DNA from: JBBIWA01 sp037439425
GTDB taxonomy: Bacteria > Acidobacteriota > Blastocatellia > RBC074
Assembly (NCBI GenBank): GCA_037439425.1
Contig: JBBIWA010000023.1
Coordinates: 1 to 64,000, forward strand
Direction: 5' to 3'
Length of the DNA: 64,000 nt
The notes beneath the pieces were generated by a model that was not told the DNA's origin, made no database searches, and worked only from the letters and a program-made list of their open reading frames with translations. A program made the position numbers and the translations under genes. Every line of letters begins with the position of its first letter. Within the stretch, counting starts at the first letter, position 1. Positions 49,117-58,841 of the stretch are shown here, one piece after another.

Positions 49117-49479
49117 CTACGCCTGGCGTCGGGGCTTGTGTTCGCAGCCTTCGGTGTTAATACACTCATCGCGCAACATAAGCCGAGCAACGGGGATCCC
49201 CTTGATGATGTGCGATTCGATAATCTCAGCGATATCTTCGGCTTTGACTCCACCATACCAGACACCTTCAGGATAAACAACAATGTTTGGCCCATGCTCA
49301 CATTGATCAAGGCAGCCAGCCTTGTTAGCCCGGACACGCTCCTTTAGACCGCGCGCAGCTAGCTCCTTCTTGAATAAAATCTGTAACGACCCAGCCCCTT
49401 CTGGGTCACAGCAGCCGCGCGGATTTCCGGGCGGGCGTTGATTGGTACAGATAAAGATGTGACGCTCAAACTTAGCCAT
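49117..49479 (-). CDS. Thioredoxin-like [2Fe-2S] ferredoxin
   Basis: A 120-residue ferredoxin with a thioredoxin fold. It starts FERHIFICTNQRPPGNPRGCC and keeps the cluster Cys at positions 11, about 23, 56 and 60 (ANKAGCLDQCEHGPNIVVYP). Related proteins are stand-alone electron carriers or NuoE-like. A Cys-containing tail (CINTEGCEHKPR) is extra. It lies upstream of yvcK in the same direction with a 36-base gap to the extended start; a shared transcript is possible. Electron partner unknown. Confidence 0.85.
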   Translation of the reverse strand: MAKFERHIFICTNQRPPGNPRGCCDPEGAGSLQILFKKELAARGLKERVRANKAGCLDQCEHGPNIVVYPEGVWYGGVKAEDIAEIIESHIIKGIPVARLMLRDECINTEGCEHKPRRQA

Positions 49480-50011
49480 TCCTGTCCTGATAAAATCTTC
49501 CTGCTAGGTGACCCGAGTTCCAACCCGCCTCAGTGTGCCTCAGCACTCTCTAGCGCGTCAAGCTAATCAGATTCGCTAAAAATTCCTCTGGCTTTTCCAG
49601 AGCCAATCTGTTATATTGTTGCACGTGTAAAACAATAAACTAACAGCGGGATTAAAACCACCGGGCTCTGATACAGACCTGTCTCAGGACACCACAGTAG
49701 GGGGTTAGCTGGAATATCAGGCCCCCAAATTAATTATAGACGGATAGAACGCTGATTTGGGAAACAGTTTGATTAGTCAAAAATAATGGCCTCTAAGCCA
49801 GCTTTTGAGCAGGTAAATTGCAACCAAATGGCGTAGCTATCGTTCAAGGTCATGGCTTGGGAAGCTGTCTTGATTAGAGCTTACAAGAGCGAAATTTCAG
49901 CAATTAATCGCCACAGAGCCTGTATGCGGGCTAAGTTGCTCCTTTTTGGCGGGGAGAGCTAGGTAACAACTAAGCAATCAGCGATTTATCGGGACTAAGG
50001 GGGGAATACAA
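49480..50011. other. Intergenic interval between divergent genes
   Basis: This 532-base stretch between the ferredoxin gene and the 86-residue gene has a lower GC content than its neighbours. It should contain both promoters. I see no riboswitch, tRNA or gene; the last bases AAGGGGGGAATACAAATG hold the ribosome site of the next gene. Confidence 0.5.
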
Positions 50012-50272
50012 ATGAAGATATCAAAGGAAACATTGAAACTGCTTAACAAACTACCTAAAGACAAGCGTGAGAAGGTGGAGGCGGTGGTGCGCCGGCATGT
50101 TTCAGCTTGCCTGAAGAATGGCTTTCCGCCCGAAAACCTTGATCGGGTTTATATCGAAGCCATTGAAATCGTTGATCTGGAAGCGCTCTATCCAGAGCCA
50201 GTAGTTGAGGAAGTGCGCGACTGGGAACCAGCTCGCCATTATGATCAGTACGTCAGTCCCAAAGCTGCCTGA
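50012..50272 (+). CDS. Small hypothetical protein, 86 residues
   Basis: An intact frame with a strong ribosome site (AAGGGGGGA). The protein is charged and helical (ETLKLLNKLPKDKREKVEAV), followed by an Asp/Glu-rich region and a Tyr/Pro tail. It has no signal peptide or metal site. I do not recognise a family. A rho-independent terminator directly follows, so it is a monocistronic unit with a 530-base upstream region. Confidence 0.65.
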   Translation: MKISKETLKLLNKLPKDKREKVEAVVRRHVSACLKNGFPPENLDRVYIEAIEIVDLEALYPEPVVEEVRDWEPARHYDQYVSPKAA

Positions 50273-50304
50273 CTCTGGAGAAGATAGAAATAAGCCTCTG
50301 AAGC

Positions 50305-50346
50305 TATCGGGGATCCACCTTGGCGGTGTGTCCCCGATACTGTTTT
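50305..50346 (+). terminator. Rho-independent terminator
   Basis: Stem TATCGGGGA (50305-50313) / TCCCCGATA (50331-50339) with a 17-base loop followed by CTGTTTT. It ends the 86-residue gene transcript. Confidence 0.8.
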
Positions 50347-50477
50347 AGGCCGGGTCGAAGCATTCGACAACAGCTTGCCCCTCGGCTATAATCTGCCCTT
50401 TCATCAACAACGCACTCAAAGCACTGAGCCAACTTGCTTGTACCACTGGCTTTGATTTCGAGAAGGAGTCTTATAGC

Positions 50478-52625
50478 GTGAAGAGAATCTTCGGACTGTT
50501 ATCTGCTCTCATCATTTTCTTCTCTCTGTTCTTACGTCCGGCTGGTATTTTCTCCCCAGCCCTGGCACAATCCGATCAACTCTCCATCATTCAAGTAACC
50601 GAGCAACTTACCACGGACGCTTTTGTCCGCGGCATCAGCGATGACGGGAAACGGATCGTCTTTGAGTCGTCGTCTGACCTCACGGGTAGCAATCCCGATC
50701 TCAATAACGAAATCTTCGTCTACGAAGTGGATAGTCGTACCATCATTCAGATCACTGACACCAAGAATGTGACTGATCCGATGGACGCCAGCAAGGTTCT
50801 GATCAATGTCAGCAATCATTCTCCTGCTATCAGCGGTGATGGGACGCGCATCGTCTTCACCTCCAATAGCGGTACGCTTACTGGAACTAAGAATGACGAC
50901 GGCAATCAGGAGATTTATCTAGCTCTTCTGCCTCCCGGTGAGACAGTCGCCACCTTCGTCCGAATTACCGATACTGATGGGGTTAAGGAGATCTTTGATA
51001 ACTACTCGCCGACAATCAATGTTGATGGCACGCTGGTTGGCTTCGTTTCAACCCGCAATGTCTTTCGTGTGGAAGGGACAGTGGTCTTCACGGCCGATAA
51101 CGCGGACGCCAACGGGGAGATCTTCCTTTACAACCTGACAAACGGCCAATTCACTCAGGTCACACGGTCACTTGATCGTGATGCCACTATTGGCGTGACT
51201 GTCAAGGGCTTCAACAGCAACCCCTTCCTGAGCGGCAACGGGAGAGTGCTAGTTTTCCTTTCAGGCTTTAATTACTCCGGTACCGCCACCCCTAACAATG
51301 CTGACTTCAACGGTGAGATCTATCTCTACAACGTGGGCGCGCCGAGCAACACTTTTACGCAGATCACCGATACCACAGGTAACTCGGCAGTGCCTGTTGG
51401 CGGAGCCGTCAACGTGTTGAGCGCTCACTCCCGCCATCTCAATAATGCAGGCACGTTGCTCGTCTTTGAATCAAGCGGCAACTTTGCGGGTAAGAATGCT
51501 GATCAGACCAGGGAGGTCTTTCTTTACGATATCACCAACAAAATCTTCACTCAGATTACGGACCAGACTGCCGCCGACGCTGCCAAGAGCGATTTTAACT
51601 TCTCTCCGAGCATCAATGCGGCAGGGACGTTCATCACCTTTGGTTCGGTGCTCAATCTGGTTCCTACTAATCCCAGTGATCCGAAGACGGACAACGCCGA
51701 CGGCAGCCGCGAAGTCTTCCGTTACGAGATCGCCACTGCCAGCCCCCGCCAAATAACTTTTTCTCAACCTTCAGCGTTTATACTCGACCAGCGGGAGAAC
51801 GTAATCTCGCCTTATATTGATACGGCTGGCAGGCAGTTTGTCTTCTCTGCTCCTTTTAATCTGGTGGGGGCCAATGCCGATCTTTCTAACGAAATATTCC
51901 GGATCGAGCTCCTCCCAGTTACCAGCACCAACGACCAAGCAGTGACGCTCACTAACGCTGCCAGCTTCGAGACGGCTTCAATCGCTCGGGGTTCGATTGT
52001 CGCGGCTTTTGGAACGCAATTAGCTGATGCGACCGTGGGAGCGCCTGGTGGATTGGACCTGCCTTATGATTTAAGCGGTGTGCGCGTGACGGTGGATGGG
52101 GTGGCGGCACGCATTATCTTCGTCTCCCCTCTGCAGGTCAACTTCGTCTTTCCACAAGGAATTGCAGCTGCTGATGAAGTGAATTTTTCAATCAACAACA
52201 ATGGCCTACTCTCGTCAGGCAAGGTCAAGGTGGTTGATGCCGCGCCCGGCATCTTCACAGTTACCGGAGATGGCACAGGGCCAGCAGCAGCTTTGTGTGG
52301 GCGAGTCTCCGACGATGGAACGGCATTTCTCACCTCGCTGCCGCCCTGTTCAGTAGGTACGGAGATGTCTCCTCATTACCTGATTCTGTTTGGTACCGGC
52401 TGGCGCAACGCTTCAAGCACCAGTGTGACCTTCAAGGGCGAAGGAACCGATGTGACGACTATCCCAAGCTTTGCTGGTAAGCAGCCCGACTTTTTGGGGC
52501 TGGACCAGATCAATCTCACGCTCCCTCAATCACTGGCAGGCAAAGGCACAGTTGAGTTTACTGTCAGCGCCACCAGCGGCGCGACCACTACCACAAGCAG
52601 GCCGGTGCAGATCACACTCCAGTAG
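50478..52625 (+). CDS. Secreted PD40/TolB-like beta-propeller with TIGR03437-type C-terminal domain
   Basis: A 715-residue exported protein with a signal peptide (about 1-30). Residues about 40-475 repeat a propeller blade of PD40 type, each with a pattern such as ISGDGTRIVFTSNS and NANGEIFLYN...FTQVT. Residues about 485-715 match the Acidobacteria-enriched C-terminal domain TIGR03437: TLTNAASFETASIARGSIVA, VDGVAARIIFVSPLQVNFVF, LILFGTGWRNAS, LDQINLTLPQSLAGKG. The function of the tail is unknown; it may anchor or display the protein outside the cell. GTG 50478 start follows AAGGAG. Confidence 0.9.
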   Translation: MKRIFGLLSALIIFFSLFLRPAGIFSPALAQSDQLSIIQVTEQLTTDAFVRGISDDGKRIVFESSSDLTGSNPDLNNEIFVYEVDSRTIIQITDTKNVTDPMDASKVLINVSNHSPAISGDGTRIVFTSNSGTLTGTKNDDGNQEIYLALLPPGETVATFVRITDTDGVKEIFDNYSPTINVDGTLVGFVSTRNVFRVEGTVVFTADNADANGEIFLYNLTNGQFTQVTRSLDRDATIGVTVKGFNSNPFLSGNGRVLVFLSGFNYSGTATPNNADFNGEIYLYNVGAPSNTFTQITDTTGNSAVPVGGAVNVLSAHSRHLNNAGTLLVFESSGNFAGKNADQTREVFLYDITNKIFTQITDQTAADAAKSDFNFSPSINAAGTFITFGSVLNLVPTNPSDPKTDNADGSREVFRYEIATASPRQITFSQPSAFILDQRENVISPYIDTAGRQFVFSAPFNLVGANADLSNEIFRIELLPVTSTNDQAVTLTNAASFETASIARGSIVAAFGTQLADATVGAPGGLDLPYDLSGVRVTVDGVAARIIFVSPLQVNFVFPQGIAAADEVNFSINNNGLLSSGKVKVVDAAPGIFTVTGDGTGPAAALCGRVSDDGTAFLTSLPPCSVGTEMSPHYLILFGTGWRNASSTSVTFKGEGTDVTTIPSFAGKQPDFLGLDQINLTLPQSLAGKGTVEFTVSATSGATTTTSRPVQITLQ

Positions 52626-52679
52626 AGCCGTGGGAGATCGGTTGCTTGAGCTCACCGCCGCCGGCATCCGGTCTCCACT

Positions 52680-52946
52680 TCAATGCATTTGCGGTGTTCG
52701 GGTAAACATCTCCACCACGTAGTCGTGCAGATAGTTGAAGAGCTGGCGCTGGAAATCCCAGTCAAACTGGCGCGTCTGCAGTTCGCGGTCAGAGACGAAG
52801 AAGTGGTATTGATGGACTGTGAGATTAAGTTCTGGTTTGAGTGAAATTGTCACCGACACGCCGCCCTCGGCTGGTTCGGCCTCGAAGTCGAAGAGCGGAT
52901 GTTGATAACGCTCCAATTCTCGGCGTATCTTCTCGATGTTTTCCAT
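52680..52946 (-). CDS. Small hypothetical protein, 88 residues
   Basis: The start ATG has GGAGGAGG directly upstream, and the frame is clean. Composition is normal, with alternating hydrophobic/charged strands (GGVSVTISLKPELNLTVHQY) and an aromatic helix (FDWDFQRQLFNYLHDYVVEM). I do not recognise the family; it could be a small alpha-beta protein. It lies 38 bases from the retropepsin-like gene, same direction, so the two may share a transcript. Confidence 0.6.
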   Translation of the reverse strand: MENIEKIRRELERYQHPLFDFEAEPAEGGVSVTISLKPELNLTVHQYHFFVSDRELQTRQFDWDFQRQLFNYLHDYVVEMFTRTPQMH

Positions 52947-52984
52947 TCCTCCTCCCTACTGGTCTCTTCTCTCCCTGCCACTCT

Positions 52985-54295
52985 TCATAGCAACTTCACG
53001 CGCTTGAGCTTCAACGTGATGGTGCGCTGACCGCGCTGAAGAGCGATCTCCAGTTCCGATCCTTCAGGGCCACGCAGCGCCTCGATCAGTTCGCTGAACG
53101 AATAATAGTCTATGGTGTGACCGGCAAGCTGAATGATCTCATCGCCAATCTCGATCCCTTCCTGATCGGCAGGCGAACCATTGATCACACCGGAGACATA
53201 CAAACGTCCATCTCGTATCTTGGGCAAGACCCCGATGGAAGTGAACTCGTGTGGATCAACCTCGAACCTCCCGCTTCGTTCGAGCAGCAACTGCTCTCGA
53301 CCATAATCAATCGTCAGGCGGAAGTGGCGCAGCACATTGGCCCCCAGCAAACTCATCTCCGTTCCTGAAGTGAACAAGCCCTCCCGGGTTGAGACAATGA
53401 CGGCCGCCGCATCAGCCAGCTTCACCCCGCCGAACTCTATCTCCCTTAACCGATGTGGCAGGAAGGTCAGGCGGCCAATAGGCAAAAGCAGCGTGGTTGG
53501 TCGCGCTCCACTAACATCCAATCCGAGCCGTCGCGCTCGCTCGCGGCTGAAAGTGGTGAGTGCGGCTCCGGTATCAAGGATCATCTCCTCATCTTCGTTC
53601 CCATTGATCTTGGTTTGGACCACGATCCATCTGTTGCGCAGGGAAAAAGGCATGACGATGCGCTTACCTTTGAGCTCGACCCTTGGTTCGAGCACAGTCG
53701 TGCGCGAGGCCGGAACTCTACTCTCTGTCTTGCGGCCAAAGCTCACGCTCTGGCGCTGATAGTCTATCGTCGTGACGAAGCGGCGAATCACATCATAGCC
53801 CAGGATGCCGTCAACCCGGCGACCAGCGAATTCTCCAAAGGGTGCCAGATCCAGCACATCAAGTTTAATCTTGCTGAGCTTGAGGTGAGCTTCAGCCTGG
53901 CCATTGTTCAAGAGCTGAAAATGACTGGCTTCGGCACGCAACGTGGGCAACCTGATGCCGGCAAAGCTAACGCTTCCTGACGGAGTCAGTTCCAAACCGA
54001 GGCGCTGCGCGACCGTTACATCCACCACACTAGTCCCGGCGTTCCCCGTATCGAAGAGAAAATCTAACGGCCCACTGCCGTTGATCTTAACCTGCACCAG
54101 GGGAAAAGCAGAGAAAAAGTTCTTGGAAAAGCGTGAGCCATCGCTTTTTAGACGCAGCGCGGTAGCCCGTGACGCCGCTGGCGGTGCGCCTTGCGTCACC
54201 GTAGCCAGCGAGTTTTTTGATTCACTGCACCCGCTGCAGAGGAGGCTCATCCCGGTGAGAATAACTATGAAAAGAACCGATAAAGAATACCTCAT
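52985..54295 (-). CDS. Lipoprotein-type retropepsin-like protein with two aspartyl domains and a PDZ domain
   Basis: A 436-residue exported protein. The N-terminus (residues 1-22) ends LLCSGCS, a lipobox-like Cys. Two retropepsin-like halves each carry a catalytic motif: FLFDTGNAGTSVVD near residue 82 and MILDTGAALTTFS near residue 234. A PDZ domain (about 355-430) reads GSPADQEGIEIGDEIIQLAG. In aspartic peptidases two DTG motifs form one active site. So it could work as a single-chain protease in the periplasm, or as a binding protein. The family is common in Acidobacteria and related phyla. Confidence 0.82.
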   Translation of the reverse strand: MRYSLSVLFIVILTGMSLLCSGCSESKNSLATVTQGAPPAASRATALRLKSDGSRFSKNFFSAFPLVQVKINGSGPLDFLFDTGNAGTSVVDVTVAQRLGLELTPSGSVSFAGIRLPTLRAEASHFQLLNNGQAEAHLKLSKIKLDVLDLAPFGEFAGRRVDGILGYDVIRRFVTTIDYQRQSVSFGRKTESRVPASRTTVLEPRVELKGKRIVMPFSLRNRWIVVQTKINGNEDEEMILDTGAALTTFSRERARRLGLDVSGARPTTLLLPIGRLTFLPHRLREIEFGGVKLADAAAVIVSTREGLFTSGTEMSLLGANVLRHFRLTIDYGREQLLLERSGRFEVDPHEFTSIGVLPKIRDGRLYVSGVINGSPADQEGIEIGDEIIQLAGHTIDYYSFSELIEALRGPEGSELEIALQRGQRTITLKLKRVKLL

Positions 54296-54480
54296 GGTGA
54301 CCGCTTATACTTCAGGGGCTGGCCCTGTTTCTGGCCAGTTTCAAGGACTTACTCAGGTCCTCATCGGAGGGTGAGGCTCTTGACCAGTCTGCGATGACTT
54401 ACTAGCCGCGCCGCGCCAGGGGGGTCTCACGCTGCGACCAAGGAAAGCCGCTTCTAGTATCGGGCCTAAAGCTACTTGCG

Positions 54481-56052
54481 TCAAGAACTCTTTCGGTGAG
54501 CCGTTAACAAACGGTGATGGGCTCTCAGAGTGCGCGCCAGGATCTCGTCCAGGGAAACGCAGGCAAGCTCTGCGGCTTCTATCTTCAGTACCTCCATCAC
54601 GCCTGGGCCATACGGATGCCAGCGTTCAGCGAAAAGCTCAGAACCGGAACTGACAAAGATGGTCAGAGTGGGCACGCCTAAGGCTGCAGCCAGGTGTTGA
54701 CCGGCGGAATCGTAGCCCAGGTACTGATCACTGCCAGCGATGAGGGCAGCGAAACCTCCTATTCCACCCTCCCAAGTGAGCAGCTCAGCCTGTATTGCCT
54801 CTGCTTCAAGCACTCGTGCCGCCCCTGGCTCATCTATCTCGATGACGGTTTGGCCCTGCTGCCTCAGCAACTCTATGATCCGATTGACTTGATCCCGTTC
54901 CGCTTGAGTGTCACCTTTATCTAGGATCACAGTGGCCTTGGCAAGCACATCCCTCAGCAACCGCTCCTCGAAGGGATCAGGCAGTCGCTTGCGCAAATTG
55001 CCGCCGACCCCCAAACTGACGCTCACCAGAGCAGAAGCTCCGCCAGCTCGCAACCTTTGACAAATTCCCTGCCCCAGCTCGCGCTGCTCAGAAGTCAGCG
55101 CCAGGTAAGGGTGCACAATAGAGGCTGTCCCGAGCAGTTCATTCACCCAATGCGCCGTCAATTGAGCAAGGCAGCTAGCTTCGGGATGGCGATAGCTGCG
55201 ACTCTCAAAGAAGAGATAACCAGTATCATTCTTGACCAGGGGAAGCAGCCCCAGTTGTGTCAGCCGCGAGTCGGGATCAATGATCAACACCTCATCTGGC
55301 TGCAGAGGCTGCAGCTCACTCTGAACGATCCTGACGACTTCGAGCCAGCTTTTGAGCCGCGCCAGCACCCCTCCGCTGCGTTCGTATGATACTTCTCTAA
55401 ATCTCACCCGCGGATCGCCGCCAAAGAGCTGGATCAGCTTACGCGAGCCAATAAACACAAACTCCGCTTCGGGCAAGACCTCTTGAAATCGCTTCAGGAT
55501 AACACTAGTCACTGCCACATCAGCGCCCAGTGTTATCCGAGATAGCAACAACACCTTTTTGATCTTCTCCAGCTCCGCACCCAGCACGCCACGTGGCGGT
55601 CGAAGCCGGGCCTTGCGAGCGAGCAGGTCCTGTTCGCTGGAGAGACCAAAGTAGTGAAGTTCGGCATCAAGATCACCGGCTTCGGGCAGACGACGGTAGA
55701 AGTCTATTATCTGGGCAAAGAGAGAGTCATAAAGCGCGCAATAGTCCGGCTCGAAAGAATCATTTAATCTTTCGACCAGAGAAGGAAAGAGAGCCTCCAA
55801 TCCTGCGCTAGCCAGTTCCTGCTCCTTGAGAGAGGTCAGCTCGCACAGCAACGTGATGTCGTCTCTCAGATAGCTGCCAGTCTTGAGATAGTAGGAGAGG
55901 AAACTGGCGGCTGCTTCTAGAGCCAGGCTAGAAGCTATTTCAGCCTTCAACGTCCCACTATCGCAATACCGCCTCAGTGTGGCCAGACGGCGCGCTGCCT
56001 CTTCTTTCATCAATGTTGCCTCTTGCTGCATCTCTTCTCGGCTCCGGGACAC
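54481..56052 (-). CDS. GT9-like glycosyltransferase family protein
   Basis: A 523-residue protein. Residues about 1-160 are helical and unique; residues about 165-515 resemble heptosyltransferase-type GT9 enzymes: VLLLSRITLGADVAVTSVIL, then VFIGSRKLIQLFGGDPRV, and later DQYLGYDSAGQHLAAALGVPTLTIFVSSG, the sugar-nucleotide region. GT9 enzymes add heptose or other sugars to LPS. The active-site Asp of the N-terminal domain cannot be placed with certainty. No LPS genes flank it, though gmhA is elsewhere in the window. Confidence 0.65.
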   Translation of the reverse strand: MSRSREEMQQEATLMKEEAARRLATLRRYCDSGTLKAEIASSLALEAAASFLSYYLKTGSYLRDDITLLCELTSLKEQELASAGLEALFPSLVERLNDSFEPDYCALYDSLFAQIIDFYRRLPEAGDLDAELHYFGLSSEQDLLARKARLRPPRGVLGAELEKIKKVLLLSRITLGADVAVTSVILKRFQEVLPEAEFVFIGSRKLIQLFGGDPRVRFREVSYERSGGVLARLKSWLEVVRIVQSELQPLQPDEVLIIDPDSRLTQLGLLPLVKNDTGYLFFESRSYRHPEASCLAQLTAHWVNELLGTASIVHPYLALTSEQRELGQGICQRLRAGGASALVSVSLGVGGNLRKRLPDPFEERLLRDVLAKATVILDKGDTQAERDQVNRIIELLRQQGQTVIEIDEPGAARVLEAEAIQAELLTWEGGIGGFAALIAGSDQYLGYDSAGQHLAAALGVPTLTIFVSSGSELFAERWHPYGPGVMEVLKIEAAELACVSLDEILARTLRAHHRLLTAHRKSS

Positions 56053-56320
56053 AGACTATAACACTTTCGGCAGCCAGGAGAAGGGGCTGAGAAAGGATCA
56101 GTCCCCCCGAAGGAGGAGAAACTTAGCAGAAAGGCAGGGGTTAACTGCGCTGCTCGCCTATCTTGACACTCACTAAACCTGTTGGTAGACTGCCAACCCT
56201 TCCCGCTAGGTTGCTCGCTACCTTTTATTGCTGTGCCCGGACGAAGCGACAAGGTTGTGCTGGCAACTGTAGCTGGCTGCGTCGCTGTTTTAGGATAGCT
56301 CTTAAGGAGGATTCGTCTTC

Positions 56321-57565
56321 ATGCCTGTATTTAATGGGGTTGAGACGCCCAAGGATGGTCAACCGATCAGGATGCAGGAGGGCCAACTCAAGGTGCCGGA
56401 TAATCCGATCATCCCTTTCATCGAAGGAGATGGCACCGGGCCTGACATCTGGCGTGCAGCGCAGCGTGTCTTCGATGCCGCCGTCGAGAAAGCATTCAAT
56501 GGCAGGCGGCGCATCGTCTGGTACGAGATCTTTGCGGGCGAGAAAGCCTTCAAACACTTCAATGAGTGGTTGCCTAAGGGCACGCTCGATGCTATTCAGT
56601 ACTTCGTGGTGGCAATCAAAGGGCCGCTGACCACACCGGTGGGTGGCGGCATCCGCTCGCTCAACGTGACTCTGCGCCAGGCGCTGGACCTCTACGCCTG
56701 TGTTCGCCCAGTCCGCTATTTTCCTGGCGTCCCCTCACCGGTCAAACATCCGGAGCAGTTGGATGTGGTGATCTTCCGGGAGAACACTGAGGACGTCTAT
56801 GCTGGAATCGAATTTCAGGAAGGCTCAGAGCGCGCCCGTAAACTGATTGAGTTCCTCAGTGATCTCGGCTGTGAGATCAATCCCGACTCCGGCATCGGCG
56901 TCAAGCCGATCTCGCTTAAGGCAACCCAGAACCTCGTCCGCCGAGCGATCCAATACGCTATTGCCAATAAGCGCAAGGTCGTGACCCTGGTTCACAAAGG
57001 CAATATCATGAAATTCACCGAAGGCGCTTTTCGCGATTGGGGCTACCAGTTGGCTAAGACAGAATTTCGCGATCAGATCGTGACCGAAGCTGAACTCAAT
57101 GAGCAGCACGGGGGCAAAATGCCGGAGGGCAAAATCCTCATCAACGACCGCATCGCTGATTCCATGTTCCAGCAAGTGCTCCTTCGGCCAGCCGAGTATT
57201 CGGTCATTGCTACGCCGAACCTCAACGGCGATTATCTTTCGGACGCTTGCGCAGCGCAGGTTGGAGGACTGGGTATGGCTCCGGGCGCCAACATAGGCGA
57301 CGCCGCTGCTATCTTCGAGGCCACGCACGGCACGGCGCCCAAATACGCTAATCAGGATGTGGTCAACCCCTCATCGGTGATCTTATCGGGTGTGATGATG
57401 TTTGACTACCTGGGTTGGCCAGAAGCTGGACGACTGATTATCAACGGTCTCATCAAAACAATAGAACAAAAGCGCGTGACCTATGATCTGGCGCGTCAGA
57501 TGGAGGGCGCGACCCAGGTCAAGACTAGCGAGTTTGCGAGTGCAATTATTGAGAACATGCTGTAG
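56321..57565 (+). CDS. icd: Isocitrate dehydrogenase (NADP-type)
   Basis: A 414-residue enzyme of the bacterial dimeric Icd type: IPFIEGDGTGPDIWRAAQRV, TTPVGGGIRSLNVTLRQ (phosphate loop with Ser), DVVIFRENTEDVYAGIEF, and NLNGDYLSDACAAQVGGLGM with the metal-binding Asp. It oxidises isocitrate to 2-oxoglutarate in the TCA cycle. AAGGAGG precedes the ATG. mdh follows 83 bases downstream in the same direction, making a TCA pair. NADP preference is judged from overall similarity and is not certain. Confidence 0.93.
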   Translation: MPVFNGVETPKDGQPIRMQEGQLKVPDNPIIPFIEGDGTGPDIWRAAQRVFDAAVEKAFNGRRRIVWYEIFAGEKAFKHFNEWLPKGTLDAIQYFVVAIKGPLTTPVGGGIRSLNVTLRQALDLYACVRPVRYFPGVPSPVKHPEQLDVVIFRENTEDVYAGIEFQEGSERARKLIEFLSDLGCEINPDSGIGVKPISLKATQNLVRRAIQYAIANKRKVVTLVHKGNIMKFTEGAFRDWGYQLAKTEFRDQIVTEAELNEQHGGKMPEGKILINDRIADSMFQQVLLRPAEYSVIATPNLNGDYLSDACAAQVGGLGMAPGANIGDAAAIFEATHGTAPKYANQDVVNPSSVILSGVMMFDYLGWPEAGRLIINGLIKTIEQKRVTYDLARQMEGATQVKTSEFASAIIENML

Positions 57566-57648
57566 CCAGTAGTCGGTGGGTGTAGTGTTCTCGGCTGGGC
57601 TTGACACTTACTGACTACCGGCTACCGACTACTTGCTACGGGGGGGAA

Positions 57649-58578
57649 ATGGCTCGAAAGAAAATCACAGTTATAGGTGCGGGCAATGTCGGCGCGACCA
57701 CGGCGCATCGGCTGGTTGATAAAGAGCTGGGTGATGTCGTGCTGGTAGACATCATAGAGGGGATGCCGCAAGGTAAGGCGCTCGATTTGGCTGAATCCGG
57801 CCCGATTGAGGGTTACGACTGCCGCCTAATCGGCACCAATGGTTACCGCGAGACGGCCAACTCTGACATCGTGGTAATCACTTCTGGCATCGCGCGCAAG
57901 CCAGGCATGAGCCGTGACGATCTGCTCAATACTAATGCCGGCATTGTCGGAAGCGTGACAGATGAGGTAGTCCGTTACTCGCCCGATGCGATTCTGATCG
58001 TCGTTTCCAATCCGCTCGACGCCATGTGCCAGGTGGCACTGCGCCGTTCCAGGTTCCCGAAACATCGCGTGATCGGCATGGCCGGGGTGCTTGATTCGGC
58101 GCGCATGCGCACATTTCTGGCTGAGGCGCTTAACGTTTCGGTCGAAAACGTAACGGCCTTCGTCTTAGGCGGCCACGGCGATACTATGGTGCCACTGGTT
58201 CGCTATTCGACCTGTGCTGGAATTCCAGTCTCCGAATTGCTGCCGAAGGAAGTGTTGGACCAGATCGTTGAGCGCACACGCAATGGTGGCGCTGAGATTG
58301 TCAGTCTGTTGAAGACAGGCTCAGCTTACTACGCTCCATCAGCGGCGGTGGTTGAAATGGTCGAAGCGATCCTCAAGGACAAGAAGAAAATTCTGCCCTG
58401 CGCTGCCTATCTCGAAGGAGAATACGGCATCAATGGCCTCTTCGTCGGCGTCCCAGTGAAACTGGGAGCTAAGGGGATCGAGGAGATCATTCAGATCAAT
58501 CTGACCACGGATGAGCGCGCTCAGTTGCAGAAATCAGCCGCCGCTGTGCAAGAACTAGTCAGTGCTTTGAAGCTGTAG
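57649..58578 (+). CDS. mdh: Malate dehydrogenase (LDH-like)
   Basis: A 309-residue dehydrogenase with VIGAGNVGATTAHRLVDKEL (NAD loop), the substrate Arg in GIARKPGMSRDDLL, VSNPLDAMCQVALRR, and the catalytic His in LGGHGDTMVPLVRYS. Arg in the first loop (RKPGMSR) marks malate over lactate. ATG 57649 has GGGGGG upstream; the frame extends upstream to 57601 without support. It follows icd. Between them lies a small set of GACTACC repeats (57565-57640). Confidence 0.93.
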   Translation: MARKKITVIGAGNVGATTAHRLVDKELGDVVLVDIIEGMPQGKALDLAESGPIEGYDCRLIGTNGYRETANSDIVVITSGIARKPGMSRDDLLNTNAGIVGSVTDEVVRYSPDAILIVVSNPLDAMCQVALRRSRFPKHRVIGMAGVLDSARMRTFLAEALNVSVENVTAFVLGGHGDTMVPLVRYSTCAGIPVSELLPKEVLDQIVERTRNGGAEIVSLLKTGSAYYAPSAAVVEMVEAILKDKKKILPCAAYLEGEYGINGLFVGVPVKLGAKGIEEIIQINLTTDERAQLQKSAAAVQELVSALKL

Positions 58579-58673
58579 AGGCTGCTCATCACTGCTGGCT
58601 GATGCCTGTGACGCTCTAGTCTCTGCCAGTCTCTGATTGAAGCGCGCCTGGAATTATGATAGCGTGTTTTGGG

Positions 58674-58729
58674 CTGCCGCACTCTCGCCCCTGCGCGCAG
58701 GGCAGCGAGCTTGCGGCAGTCGCCTTTTT
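58674..58729 (+). terminator. Rho-independent terminator after mdh
   Basis: A long stem (CTGCCGCA, CTCGC, CCCTGC pairing with GCAGGG, GCGAG, TGCGGCAG) is followed by CGCCTTTTTC. It ends the icd-mdh transcript before the GreA-like gene. Confidence 0.75.
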
Positions 58730-58841
58730 CAAGTTTAAGCACTAACCATCTGTCATTAGCGCCAAACTGCTGTGGGCTCAGTGCCGATAAGTTAAAGAGA
58801 ACTTTCTGGCAAGCGGCCCTGAGGAGAGGAAAGGTAAAGCT

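Noticed and set aside
49480..50011. Possible riboswitch or RNA upstream of the 86-residue gene
   Set aside because: No motif of a known class could be recognised by eye; only an empty interval is reported.
57565..57650. GACTACC repeats between icd and mdh as an operator
   Set aside because: They are short, imperfect and resemble common dispersed repeats; no regulator is implied.
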